From Brachybacterium sp. P6-10-X1 (GTDB lineage: Bacteria > Actinomycetota > Actinomycetes > Actinomycetales > Dermabacteraceae), in contig NZ_CP017297.1 of NCBI RefSeq assembly GCF_001969445.1, forward strand, positions 2,790,001-2,854,000: a stretch of 64,000 bases of DNA. Reading direction: 5' to 3'. Numbering within the stretch: position 1 is the stretch's first letter; each line of letters begins with the position of its first letter. This document shows, piece after piece, positions 46,255-55,300 of the stretch. The notes below the pieces were generated by a model. It saw nothing but the letters and a program-made list of their open reading frames with translations, had not been told where the DNA came from and did not search any database. A program made the position numbers and the translations under genes.

Positions 46255-46653
46255 GTGCGCATCATGACCCGATTCATCGTCCTGGACGCCTCCGACATCG
46301 ACACCGAGGCCGCTTTCTGGGCCGCCGTGCTGGGCGGGACCGTCCGCGCCTCGACCGAGAACAGCGCCTACCCCGACTGGCGCGACATCCAGGTCGACGG
46401 CGAGACCGTGCTCGGAGTGCAGCTCGCCCCGGATCACGTCCCCCCGCAATGGCCCGGAACGTCGCCCGATCGCCAGCGGCAGCAGCTCCACTGGGACCTG
46501 TATGTGGCGCGGGACGAGGTCGAGTCCGCGTGCCGCGAGGTCGCCGGGCTCGGAGCGAGCCTGCTGCAGCGGTCGGACGACCCGGAGGCCGCTGACGGCT
46601 TCCACGTCTTCGCCGATCCGGCTGGGCACCCGTTCTGCATCTGCTGGGGGTGA
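46255..46653 (+). CDS. VOC-family (glyoxalase-like) protein 1
   Basis: A 132-residue single-domain protein of the vicinal-oxygen-chelate superfamily. It shows the beta-alpha-beta pattern from FIVLDASDIDTEAAFWAAVLGG to the closing HVFADPAGHPFCICW, which is the actinobacterial glyoxalase-like type. Metal ligands and substrate are not clear. GTG at 46255 has GGAG 8 nt upstream; ATG at 46264 is an alternative. Confidence 0.87.
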   Translation: MRIMTRFIVLDASDIDTEAAFWAAVLGGTVRASTENSAYPDWRDIQVDGETVLGVQLAPDHVPPQWPGTSPDRQRQQLHWDLYVARDEVESACREVAGLGASLLQRSDDPEAADGFHVFADPAGHPFCICWG

Positions 46654-46660
46654 TCCTCGG

Positions 46661-46704
46661 GTCGGCCCCGATTCCCGCTCGGGGCGGTAGTGCTCGGGGC
46701 CGAC
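46661..46704 (+). terminator. hairpin after VOC gene 1
   Basis: GTCGGCCCCGA (46661-46671) pairs perfectly with TCGGGGCCGAC (46694-46704), closing a 22-nt loop, 8 nt after the stop codon. Confidence 0.7.
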
Positions 46705-46874
46705 TCCCCGCCCAGGGGCACGACGGCGACCATCCAGGGCAGGGAGTGGACCTCGGCATTGCGCTTCTCGAGGATGGCGGGCCGGACGGACTCGAGGTCC
46801 TCGGCCGACCCGTCGATCGCCCCCGGCTCACCTCGTGACCACCTCCGCGCGCGCTCCGATGCACCGCACGCGTG

Positions 46875-46896
46875 ATGGCGAGGCAAGCCTTTCCAT
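46875..46896. promoter_or_regulatory. IdeR/DtxR-like iron box upstream of ferritin
   Basis: ATGGCGAGGCAAGCCTTTCCAT spaced as ATGG-N2-AGGC-N2-GCCT-N2-CCAT is an imperfect palindrome with the AGGC/GCCT core of IdeR/DtxR sites. It lies 38 nt before the ferritin start and 25 nt before its TATCGT -10 box. Confidence 0.65.
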
Positions 46897-46934
46897 GGCT
46901 GACAAGCGCCACGACCAGGGCTATCGTCGAGCTC

Positions 46935-47456
46935 ATGAAGATGAGCAATGACCTTGAGAAGAAGTTCCAGGACCAGATCACCCTCGAGTTCGAGGCCTCG
47001 ATGACGTACCGCCAGCTGGCCATCGAGGCCGACGAGCAGGACCTCCCCGGCATCGCCGCGTGGCTGCGCCACCAGGCGGACGAGGAGATCGTCCACGCCA
47101 ACAAGTTCATCCAGCACGTCTCGGACCGCGACAACCATGCGGCGATCGGTGCCATCGCGGCGCCGGGCGTGACGCCGGGCCTGTCGGTGCTGGAGATCTT
47201 CGAGGCCTCCCTCGCCCACGAGCAGAAGGTCTCCGAGGCGATCCGCGAGCTGTACCGCAGCGCCGACAAGGAGGGGGACTACGACTCCCGCCCGCTGCTG
47301 AACTGGTTCGTCGACGAGCAGATCGAGGAGGAGGCCACCGTCTCCGAGATCATCGGTCGTGTGCAGCTGATCGGCGACGACGGTTCGGGCATCCTGCGCC
47401 TGGACGCCGAGCTGGGCGCCCGGCCCGCCGAGTCCACCGAGGCCGATCAGGACTGA
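46935..47456 (+). CDS. ftn: ferritin
   Basis: A 173-residue non-haem ferritin that oxidises and stores iron. The four-helix bundle has ferroxidase ligands in QITLEFEASMTYRQLAIEAD, WLRHQADEEIVHANKF and the QIEEEATVSEII segment. Length is typical of bacterial FtnA. TATCGT with a 7-nt gap before ATG 46935 suggests a leaderless transcript; ATG 46941 is an alternative start. The IdeR-like box upstream suggests iron control. A hairpin at 47492 ends the unit. Confidence 0.94.
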   Translation: MKMSNDLEKKFQDQITLEFEASMTYRQLAIEADEQDLPGIAAWLRHQADEEIVHANKFIQHVSDRDNHAAIGAIAAPGVTPGLSVLEIFEASLAHEQKVSEAIRELYRSADKEGDYDSRPLLNWFVDEQIEEEATVSEIIGRVQLIGDDGSGILRLDAELGARPAESTEADQD

Positions 47457-47491
47457 TCGCTCCGGACCGGGACGGACCGGCCGGCTCAGGG

Positions 47492-47523
47492 CGCCGGTGG
47501 CTCACCACGGGCGGCCACCGGCG
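47492..47523 (+). terminator. terminator hairpin after ferritin
   Basis: CGCCGGTGGC and GCCACCGGCG form a perfect 10-bp stem with a 12-nt loop 36 nt after the ferritin stop. Confidence 0.75.
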
Positions 47524-47586
47524 ACCTGACCCGCACGACGATCTCCGTCGGTCGGCCGGCGGGGCGACCCGAGCCTTTCCGCCGAC

Positions 47587-47602
47587 AGTGACGCGTGTCA
47601 CA
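47587..47602. promoter_or_regulatory. Crp/GlxR-type box upstream of VOC gene 2
   Basis: AGTGACGCGTGTCACA has the GTGA-N6-TCAC core of Crp-family sites (TGTGA-N6-TCACA), with one mismatch at the outer left base. A third GTGAC half-site follows at 47605. The centre is about 35 nt before the VOC gene start. Confidence 0.6.
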
Positions 47603-47629
47603 CTGTGACGCACGGCCGACCCGCGGCCG

Positions 47630-48097
47630 ATGACGACGACGAGGGACGCTCCGATGCCTGCTCCGCAGTTCACGCCCTACATCAGCTTTCCCGGCAATGC
47701 CGCCGAGGCCTTCGAGTACTACCGCGAGGTCTTCGGCGGCGAGCTGGACCTCATGTCGTACGACGACTTCCCCACCGAGGGCTTCCCCTTCTCCCCGCCG
47801 CCCGGCGCGACCGCGCACGCACAGCTCGACGGCGGCCTGGTGACGCTGGCCGGCGGCGACGGCATCGCCGCCCCGGGGGACGAGCTGCCCCCACTCGGGT
47901 CCGACGTCTACTCGTTCCTCGTGGGGCTGGAGAGCGTCGACGAGGCGCATGCTCTCCTCGAGACGCTGACCTCGTCCGGAGCAGAGATCGCCATGCCCTT
48001 CGAACTCGCCCCCTGGGGCGATCATTACGGGCAGGTCACGGACCGTTTCGGGGTCCTGTGGGCGCTCGTGGTCCCGGCCGAGAGCCCGCGAGGCTGA
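47630..48097 (+). CDS. VOC-family protein 2 (PhnB-like)
   Basis: A 155-residue VOC-superfamily protein of the PhnB/3-demethylubiquinone type, recognised by TPYISFPGNAAEAFEYYREVFG at the start and GDHYGQVTDRFGVLWAL at the end. The loop around APGDELPPLGSDVY is typical. Its enzymatic activity is unknown. ATG at 47630 or the internal ATG at 47654 could be used. A Crp-type site just upstream may control it. Confidence 0.87.
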   Translation: MTTTRDAPMPAPQFTPYISFPGNAAEAFEYYREVFGGELDLMSYDDFPTEGFPFSPPPGATAHAQLDGGLVTLAGGDGIAAPGDELPPLGSDVYSFLVGLESVDEAHALLETLTSSGAEIAMPFELAPWGDHYGQVTDRFGVLWALVVPAESPRG

Positions 48098-48142
48098 CTC
48101 CTGCGGAACGAGCCCCCGCGGAACGAGCTCCCGCGGAACGAG
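48098..48142. repeat. 15-bp tandem repeat, three units
   Basis: Units CTCCTGCGGAACGAG-like start at 48098, 48113 and 48128, directly after the VOC gene stop codon. The rest of the 205-nt space to 48302 shows only the downstream promoter. Confidence 0.93.
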
Positions 48143-48302
48143 GCAGCAGGGCCTCCACGGGCGGGGCCGACGAGGCCGGGCGATGATCAGCAGATCTCGG
48201 CACGCCATCACCGGGGAGATCACCCCGGCGATCCGGCCCGTCCGTTGCACCACCCCACCCACGGCTCTAGTTCAACGCTCAACCATCTTGTAGACTCGAC
48301 GC

Positions 48303-49370
48303 ATGCGAGCCTTCGGATTCCTCAGCTTCGGCCACTACGGCGGCAGTCCCGCCCAGGGCGGGCTCAGCGCTCGTCAGATGCTGCACGACGCGATCGACAT
48401 CTCCGTCGGCGCCGAGGAGCTCGGCGTCAACGGCGCCTCTTTCCGCGTCCACCACTTCGCCCAGCAGTCCGCCTCTCCGATGCCGCTGCTCTCGGCCATC
48501 GCCGCCCGCACGCAGCGCATCGAGGTCGGCACCGGCGTGATCGACATGCGCTACGAGAACCCGCTGTACTTCGCCGAGGAGGCCGCAGCCCTCGACCTCA
48601 TCGCCGACGGCCGGCTCGCCCTCGGCGTCTCCCGCGGCAGCCCCGAGCCGGCCGACCGCGGCTGGGAGTCCTTCGGCTACTCCGGCTCGACCGATCCGCG
48701 CGGCGCGGACATCGCCCACGCGAAGTTCGCCGCGTTCCTCCAGGCTATTCAGGGTGAGCCGATGGCGCGCGCCGCGGAGAACCCCTACGGCGCCCCGGTG
48801 CAGCCCGGTCAGGGTCTGCGCATCGAGCCGCACTCCCCCGATCTGGTCCGCCGGATCTGGTGGGGCGCCGGCTCCCGCGAGACGGCCGAGCGCACCGGTG
48901 CCCAGGGTCTGAACCTCATGAGCTCGACCCTGCTCACCGAGGCCACCGGCGCCGCCTTCGGCGACCTGCAGGCCGAACAGATCGACGTCTACCGCGAGGC
49001 GTTCCGCGAGGCCGGCCACGACCACACCCCACGGGTGTCGGTCTCCCGCAGCGTGTTCCCGATCGTCACCGAGCAGGATCGGATGCTGTTCGGGCTGCGC
49101 CCGGGCGACGGCGCCGACCAGATCGGCATCATCGACGGGCACCGCTCCACCTTCGGCAGGACCTACACCGGCGAGCCGGATCAACTGGTCGAGCAGCTGC
49201 AGGCCGATGCCGCGGTGCAGTCCGCCGACACCCTCCTGCTCACGATCCCCTCGCAGGCCGGGGTGGAGCTGAACCTGCACATCCTCGAGAGCTTCGCGCA
49301 GCACGTCGCCCCGGCGCTGGGCTGGAAACCCAACACGGAGGGCCCGGTCGCCGGCGAGCCGATCACCTGA
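48303..49370 (+). CDS. LLM-class flavin-dependent oxidoreductase
   Basis: A 355-residue luciferase-like monooxygenase with an F420/FMN-type TIM barrel. Features include GFLSFGHY at the first strand, FRVHHFAQQSASPMPLLSAI, RIEVGTGVIDMRYENPL, and a typical C-terminal domain. The physiological substrate is unknown. TAGACT lies 6 nt before the ATG, so a leaderless transcript is likely. No monooxygenase partner reductase is adjacent. Confidence 0.87.
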   Translation: MRAFGFLSFGHYGGSPAQGGLSARQMLHDAIDISVGAEELGVNGASFRVHHFAQQSASPMPLLSAIAARTQRIEVGTGVIDMRYENPLYFAEEAAALDLIADGRLALGVSRGSPEPADRGWESFGYSGSTDPRGADIAHAKFAAFLQAIQGEPMARAAENPYGAPVQPGQGLRIEPHSPDLVRRIWWGAGSRETAERTGAQGLNLMSSTLLTEATGAAFGDLQAEQIDVYREAFREAGHDHTPRVSVSRSVFPIVTEQDRMLFGLRPGDGADQIGIIDGHRSTFGRTYTGEPDQLVEQLQADAAVQSADTLLLTIPSQAGVELNLHILESFAQHVAPALGWKPNTEGPVAGEPIT

Positions 49371-49413
49371 CAGACGCGGAGCCGCTCGCCGGAGCACGAC
49401 GTACCCTCGGGCC

Positions 49414-50340
49414 ATGCTCCGCATCGCCACCGCGAACATCAACGGGATCCGCGCCGCGCACCGGCGAGGGTTCGGCGACTGGCTGGCCGGCCGGGACTGC
49501 GACGTCGTGGCCCTCCAGGAGGTCCGGGCGCAGGTCGACAAGCTTCCCGCAGGGGCGTTCGGCGACCACCACGTCGCCCTCGACACCGGCTCCCTGCCCG
49601 GCCGCAACGGCGTCGCCGTGCTCACGCGGCATGCGCCCGCGGCGGTCCGCACGTGGAGCGGGACGGCGCTGGTCGGCACCCCGACGGACGGCGACGGCGC
49701 CCTCGAGCTCGTCCCCTCCCCCGACCACGTCCCGCTCGCCCGCGGCCTCGGCCCTTTCGCCACGGCGGGGCGCTACCTCGAGGTCGATCTCGCCGATTCA
49801 CCGCTGACGATCGCGTGCCTCTACCTGCCCAAGGGCGGCCTGCCCGCGCACCTCCAGCGGCCCGAACGGATGCGCGAGGCACCCGACGGCGGTGCGCGAT
49901 ACGCCCGCAAGATGACCTTCATGGCGGCGTTCTCCCGCTACCTGACCCGGACCCGCCGGGCGGCCGCGGCGCAGGGCCGAGAGTTCCTGCTGATGGGCGA
50001 CCTGAACATCGCGCACACGCGGCAGGACCTCGCGGCCTGGAGACGGAACCAGAGCAATGACGGGTTCCTCCCGGAGGAGCGCGAGTGGTTCGGCCGGCAG
50101 CTCTCCCCGCGCACCCTCGTCGACGTGGTGCGGCGGCTCCACCCCGACCAGGACGGTCCGTACTCCTGGTGGTCGTGGCTGGGGCAGTCCTTCGCGAAGG
50201 ACTCGGGCTGGCGCCTCGACTACCACCTCGCCGCGCCCCGTCTCGCCCGCAGCGCGGTGCGCGCCGAGGTCGATCGGGCGTTCCGCGGCGAGCGGCTCTC
50301 GGACCACGCACCGGTGGTCGTCGACTACGACTGGCGGTGA
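49414..50340 (+). CDS. xth: exodeoxyribonuclease III family DNA repair nuclease
   Basis: A 308-residue AP-endonuclease/exonuclease of the ExoIII fold. Active-site residues appear in NINGIRA, ALQEVR, MGDLNIAHT and SDHAPVVVDYD, in normal order. It cleaves at abasic sites in base-excision repair. It has an insert of about 20 residues between strands compared with E. coli ExoIII. TACCCT lies 6 nt before the ATG, and a hairpin follows the gene. Confidence 0.92.
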   Translation: MLRIATANINGIRAAHRRGFGDWLAGRDCDVVALQEVRAQVDKLPAGAFGDHHVALDTGSLPGRNGVAVLTRHAPAAVRTWSGTALVGTPTDGDGALELVPSPDHVPLARGLGPFATAGRYLEVDLADSPLTIACLYLPKGGLPAHLQRPERMREAPDGGARYARKMTFMAAFSRYLTRTRRAAAAQGREFLLMGDLNIAHTRQDLAAWRRNQSNDGFLPEEREWFGRQLSPRTLVDVVRRLHPDQDGPYSWWSWLGQSFAKDSGWRLDYHLAAPRLARSAVRAEVDRAFRGERLSDHAPVVVDYDWR

Positions 50341-50354
50341 CGCGAGCACGCCGC

Positions 50355-50382
50355 GGGCCACCGGCCCCGCGAGCCGGTGCCC
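50355..50382 (+). terminator. hairpin after xth
   Basis: GGGCCACCGGC and GCCGGTGCCC form an imperfect GC-rich stem 14 nt after the xth stop. A smaller CCCTG/CAGGG stem follows. Confidence 0.5.
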
Positions 50383-50484
50383 ATCACAGCGAAAACCCTG
50401 CCCGTCAGGGGTCTCCTCCCGTACAGTGGTCCCTCGTGAGTGCCGGTCGGAGCACTCGTCCCGCCTCGCCGACGGAGGACCGGA

Positions 50485-51483
50485 ATGCCCGCGCCGCAGC
50501 CCGCCGTCCTCCCGGCCGCGCCCGGCGCTCCCCTCCCCGCAGCACCCTCCTCGGATCCCACCGGGACGGAGACCTCCCGCCGCCTGCTGGGCGCCGAGCC
50601 CGACCCCCGGGCGCTGACGCTGTGGGGCTCCTCCTCGATGTGCTCCGAGGGCGGGGACGAGTCCACCCCGCTGCCGATCCGCATCCACGAGCACCTCGCC
50701 CTCTCCGCCGCCCCCGCGAGCGTCCATTCCTTCGGGGTCGGTGCCACCCGCTCCGCGCACACCCTGCTCATGCGCGGCCTGGACACCCCGCGCGTGACCC
50801 CGATCGGCGAGAGCGTCCGGGCCGCGGACGGCATCGTGCAGGTGCCCGTCGCCCTGGACCCCGCTCTCGCCCCTGCCGGGCCGCTGCGCATCCCGGGCAC
50901 GATCAGCGGGGCCGCGGGCGTGCTGGACGGCAGCAGCGGGAGCTGGTTCTTCACGGCCGACGACGCGGCGCGGGACCCGGGCGGCGCACTGCTCGGCGAC
51001 ATGGTCGAGGGGGTCTTCACCTCCGCCCTCGCCGAGGTCGCCGACGCCTCCCGACAGGTGCTGTGGATGGGCAAGAACAACATCCTGGACGTCGCCGGCG
51101 TGCTGTCGGACACCCAGAGGATGTGGGACGCCGCCCAGACGCCCGAGGAGGACACCCTGGTGCTCGGCCAGTGGCGCACCGAGGCCGATCCGGACGGCTC
51201 GCCGACCGGGGACGCCGTCGGGGACGTCAACACCGAGCAGGCCCGCCGCTACGGGAAGCACTTCCTGGACCTCCAGCAGCTGCTGACCGGCGAGGCGGGG
51301 CTGCGCTGCTCCCCGCTCGCTCCCCTGGCGCTGCTGGAGCAGGGAAGCACGCAGGACGCGCTGGAGCGCGGCGTCGTGCCCCCGCTGCTCGTCGCTGCGG
51401 ACGGCATCCACCTCAACGGCTGGGGAAATCTCGCGGTGAGCTGGGCGCTCGTGCGTCGCATGCGGGAGCTGGGATGGCTATGA
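50485..51483 (+). CDS. SGNH/GDSL-like hydrolase
   Basis: A 332-residue protein with a Pro-rich N-terminus (first 30 residues) followed by LWGSSSMCSEG near residues 47-56, which resembles block I with the nucleophile serine. The block V catalytic pair is DGIHLNGWGN near the C-terminus. The middle lacks the usual spacing of blocks II and III, so the assignment is moderate. It would be a cytoplasmic or weakly exported esterase. GGAGG lies before ATG 50485. It overlaps the next gene and is likely co-translated. Confidence 0.7.
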   Translation: MPAPQPAVLPAAPGAPLPAAPSSDPTGTETSRRLLGAEPDPRALTLWGSSSMCSEGGDESTPLPIRIHEHLALSAAPASVHSFGVGATRSAHTLLMRGLDTPRVTPIGESVRAADGIVQVPVALDPALAPAGPLRIPGTISGAAGVLDGSSGSWFFTADDAARDPGGALLGDMVEGVFTSALAEVADASRQVLWMGKNNILDVAGVLSDTQRMWDAAQTPEEDTLVLGQWRTEADPDGSPTGDAVGDVNTEQARRYGKHFLDLQQLLTGEAGLRCSPLAPLALLEQGSTQDALERGVVPPLLVAADGIHLNGWGNLAVSWALVRRMRELGWL

Positions 51484-52313
51484 GGCGTCCCTCGCCGCCT
51501 CGTCTGCGCGAGGACAGGCCCGGACGGCCTGCCGCCGCGACCCCGTCGCCAGCCCGTGCTCCGGCTCCCGCAGCAGCGTCCGCCGCTGCTCCGCGCGCCC
51601 CGTCCCGTCGGGTCCTGCTGCTGGCCGGCACCGCCGCGGCGGTGACCGCCGCCATCTCCTCCGGAGCGCTGTCGAGTCGCGGCGACGGCAGCGCGCCGAC
51701 GGCCTCCGGCGGCGGCGGCGCGGCGGGCCTCGTCGCCACCAGCGCACTCTCCGACGCAGCGGCAGAGGACGAGGGTCGGGCGGCGATGGACTGGGCCGAC
51801 GCGACCGGCGTGCAACCGGCGCCGGAAGGGTCCCGCTACGCCCCTGAGGAACCCGTCACCCGCGGGGACGTGGCCCTGGCGCTGCACCGTTTCGCCGGCT
51901 CCCCCGTCGTCCCCCTCGGGACGACCCCCGCACTGCTCACCGACCTCGGTGAGGACCCCGAGCGCGCCGCCGCCCTGCTCTGGCTGCACGGTCGCGGTGC
52001 GCTCTGGGGCGACGCCTCCCTGCGGGTCCACCCCGAGCGCACCGCGACGCGGGACGGCACCGCGACGATGCTCACCGCGCTGCTGCGCCCCGCCCTGGCC
52101 GGCGCCGGCTGGGACGTCCCGGACGACGCCACCCTCCCGCACCCGGTCGAGCCCTGGAGTGCGCGCGCGGCGGCACGGTGGCTCGGGGCCGCCGGCATCG
52201 CCCCCGGGCTCTCCGCCGGTTCCGAGGGAGCCGGCGAGGAGAGCACCACCCGCGGCGATCTCGCCCTCTGCCTGCACCGGGCCGACGCCGTCATCGCTTC
52301 CGCGCTGTCCTGA
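51474..52313 (+). CDS. membrane-anchored SLH-domain protein
   Basis: A 279-residue protein with an Arg/Pro-rich N-terminus and a hydrophobic segment (VLLLAGTAAAVTAAISSGAL) that is probably an uncleaved anchor or signal. Two S-layer-homology-like modules follow: AMDWADATGVQPAPEGSRY with VTRGDVALALHRFAG, and a second copy ending TTRGDLALCLHRAD. The domain binds cell-wall polymers, so it likely sits at the cell wall. ATG at 51474 overlaps the SGNH gene end by 10 bp; ATG at 51480 is an alternative. Confidence 0.72.
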   Translation: MAMRRPSPPRLREDRPGRPAAATPSPARAPAPAAASAAAPRAPSRRVLLLAGTAAAVTAAISSGALSSRGDGSAPTASGGGGAAGLVATSALSDAAAEDEGRAAMDWADATGVQPAPEGSRYAPEEPVTRGDVALALHRFAGSPVVPLGTTPALLTDLGEDPERAAALLWLHGRGALWGDASLRVHPERTATRDGTATMLTALLRPALAGAGWDVPDDATLPHPVEPWSARAAARWLGAAGIAPGLSAGSEGAGEESTTRGDLALCLHRADAVIASALS

Positions 52314-52387
52314 ACAGCGGGCGGACCGCGCACGATCGCACCCGGAAAACCCTTCGACGTGTCGGTGCTCACGCATAGGGTTGAACC

Positions 52388-55300
52388 ATGCCATCGACCC
52401 CTGCTCATGCTGCCTACCTCCGTCACCCCGACGTCCGCGGCGACACCGTCGTCTTCACCGCGGCCAACGATGTGTGGCTCGCTCCGCTCGCCGGCGGTCG
52501 CGCCTGGCGCCTGACCGACGAGGGCGCCCCCGTCGCCCATCCCAGGTTCTCCCCCGACGGCACTCACGTCGCCTACACCTCCCGCACCTCCGGCGGCCCC
52601 GAGGTATGGGTCATCGCCACCGAGGGCGACACCGCCCCGCGCCGGCTGACCACCTGGGGCAAGCCGTCCACGAAGCTCGTCGGCTGGCTGCCGGACGGCC
52701 GCGTCATCGCCTCCACCAGCTACCGCGCTCCCGTCGCCCGGGATGCGCAGCTGTGGGCGATCGACCTCGCCGGCCACGCGGAGCTGCTGCCGCTGGGACG
52801 GTCCGGCGAGGTCGCGATCCATCCGTCGGGCACCACCGTGGTCGCCACCCCGACGGGCCGGGACCAGGCTTCCTGGAAGCACTACCAGGGCGGCACCGCC
52901 GCGAAGCTCTGGATCTCCCGCGAGGACATGGCGCTGGACGCCCCGCTCGCCGCGCACGCCGCCCGTCGCTGGGAGCACCTGCTCGACGACGTCCTGGCCT
53001 CCAAGCGGCGCATCGCCTGGCACGGGGACCGCCTGATCTTCGCCTCCGACACCCCCGGCCCCGCCGCAGCCCGCACCGACCGCGCCACCGCGAACCTGTG
53101 GTCCGTGGCACTGGACGGCTCCGACCTGCAGGCCCACACCTCGCTGACCTCCGAGCAGGGCTACCTGCGCGAGCCCGCCACCGACGGCAGCACCATCGTG
53201 TTCACCTCCCGCGGCCGGCTGTTCGCGATGGGCTCGCTGGGCGCCGAGCCGCGCGAGGTCGAGATCCTGGCCTCCGGCGTCGGCGCCGCCCGGCTGCCGC
53301 GCCCCGCCTCCCCGAGCGCGAACCTGCTGGCCATGCGTCCGGTGCACGACGCCCGAGCCAGCGTCGTCGAGTGGCGCGGCGGCGCCCATGCCCTCACCCA
53401 CCGGGGCGGCCCGGCGCGGCTGCTCGCGGGCACCTGCGGCCTGCGGCTGCGCGAGGTCCGTCCGCTGGGCCGCTCCCCCTTCGCCCTGTTCGTCACCGAC
53501 GCGGAGGCCCTCGCGGACCGGGAGACGGGCGGCGTCGGCTCCGACGTGCTGGGCCTGGCCCGTCTGGACGGGGGCGGCGAGGAGATCCGCTTCGCCCTCG
53601 GCGACGTCGGCCGGATCCTGCACGCGATCCCCTCCCCCGACGGCTCCAAGGTCGCGATCTCCACCCATGACAACGTGGTGCGCCTGGTGACGCTGCGCGG
53701 CCTGACCGATCCGGCGACGACCTCCGCGGCCCCGTCGAGCAGCGGCTCCTCCCCGTGGGAGCAGGAGGGAGAGAGCGCCCCGGAGGCACCCCGTCTCGAC
53801 CACGTGCGCGAGGTGGGGCGCTCCACCGGCGGCGAGGTCGCGGATCTGGCCTGGTCCCCGGACGGCCGCTGGCTGGTGTGGTCCGAGCCGAACTCGTGGA
53901 TGGTCAGCCGACTGATGATCTCGGACACCGAGGACGCCGAGCCGATGGGCCGCGCGCTCACCTCGGGCAAGTACCAGGACGCCGCGCCGGCCTTCAGCGC
54001 CGACGGCAAGCACCTGGCGCTGCTGTCGCTGCGCACCTTCGAGACGGTCTACGACGACATGGTCTTCGACCTCGGCTTCGTCAACGCCGAGCGGCCCTTC
54101 CTGATCCCGCTCGAGCGCTCGACGCCCGATCCCTTCGGGCCGCAGGCCGACGGCTGGGGCGCGAGCGCCGAGGACGACAAGTCCGCCCAGAAGTCCAGCG
54201 ACACGGACTCCGCCGGTCACGGCGCGACGGGAGCGCATGCCGCGGCCTCCGGCACCGGCTCGGCCGCAGATCACCCGGCCGGCGTCACCAGCCCCTCCGG
54301 GGCCGACGAGGCGACGAAACCGCCGGCCACCCGCGTGGACCTGGACGCCATCGAGGAGCGCCTGGTGCCCTTCCCCGTGCTCTCGGGCTCCTACTCGCAC
54401 CTGCGTGCGGTCAGCGGCGGCTTCGTGTGGCTGCGTCATCCGCAGCAGGGCGTGCTGGGCTCCGCCCGCGCGGGCGTCGAGGGGGACGAGCCCAGGCCGA
54501 CCCTCGAGCACTGGGGCCTGGCCGACCGCAAGCTCACCGTGCTCGCCGAGTCCGTCACCGATCTCGCCGTCTCCGGCGACGGGGAGTCCCTGGTCATCAA
54601 GCAGGGCGAGAGCTGGGTGCAGGTCCCGGCCTCCCGCAAGGTCGAGGACGAGGACCCCGCCCGGGTGACCATCGACACCGGGCGCCTGCGGCTGTTCGTC
54701 GACCCGGTCAAGGAGCGTCGCGGGATGCTCTGGGACAACTACCGGATCATGGCGCAGCAGTACTGGCGCGCGGACATGGACGGCATGGACTGGCACGCGA
54801 TGACCTCCTGGTACGACCCGGTGATCGAGCGGGTGGTCACCGAGGACGACTTCCAGGACCTGATGTGGGAGGTCCAGGGTGAGCTCGGCACCTCCCACGC
54901 CTACGTGATGGGCGGCGTCTACCAGGCCGACCCCCCGATGCTGCCGGCCTACCTGGGGGCCGACATCGTCCCCCGCGACGGGCGCTGGATCATCGACCGC
55001 ATCCTGCCCGGGGATTCCTCGGACCCCGACGCCCGCTCCCCGCTGCTCGCACCGGGCGTGGCCGCGCAGGTGGGCGATGCGATCGTGCGCGTGGACGGCC
55101 GCGACGTCGGCCCCGGCGGCGGGGGCGTGCTGGGTCAGCTGGTCGGTTCCGCGGACACCCCGACGGAGCTGGTGCTCGAGCGCGACGGGGTCGAGCGCCG
55201 TGTCGCCGTCACCCCGCTCGCCGACGACGCCCCGCTGCGCTACCAGGCCTGGGTCGCCTCGCGGCGCGCCCTGGTCGATGAGCTCTCGGACGGCCGCCTC

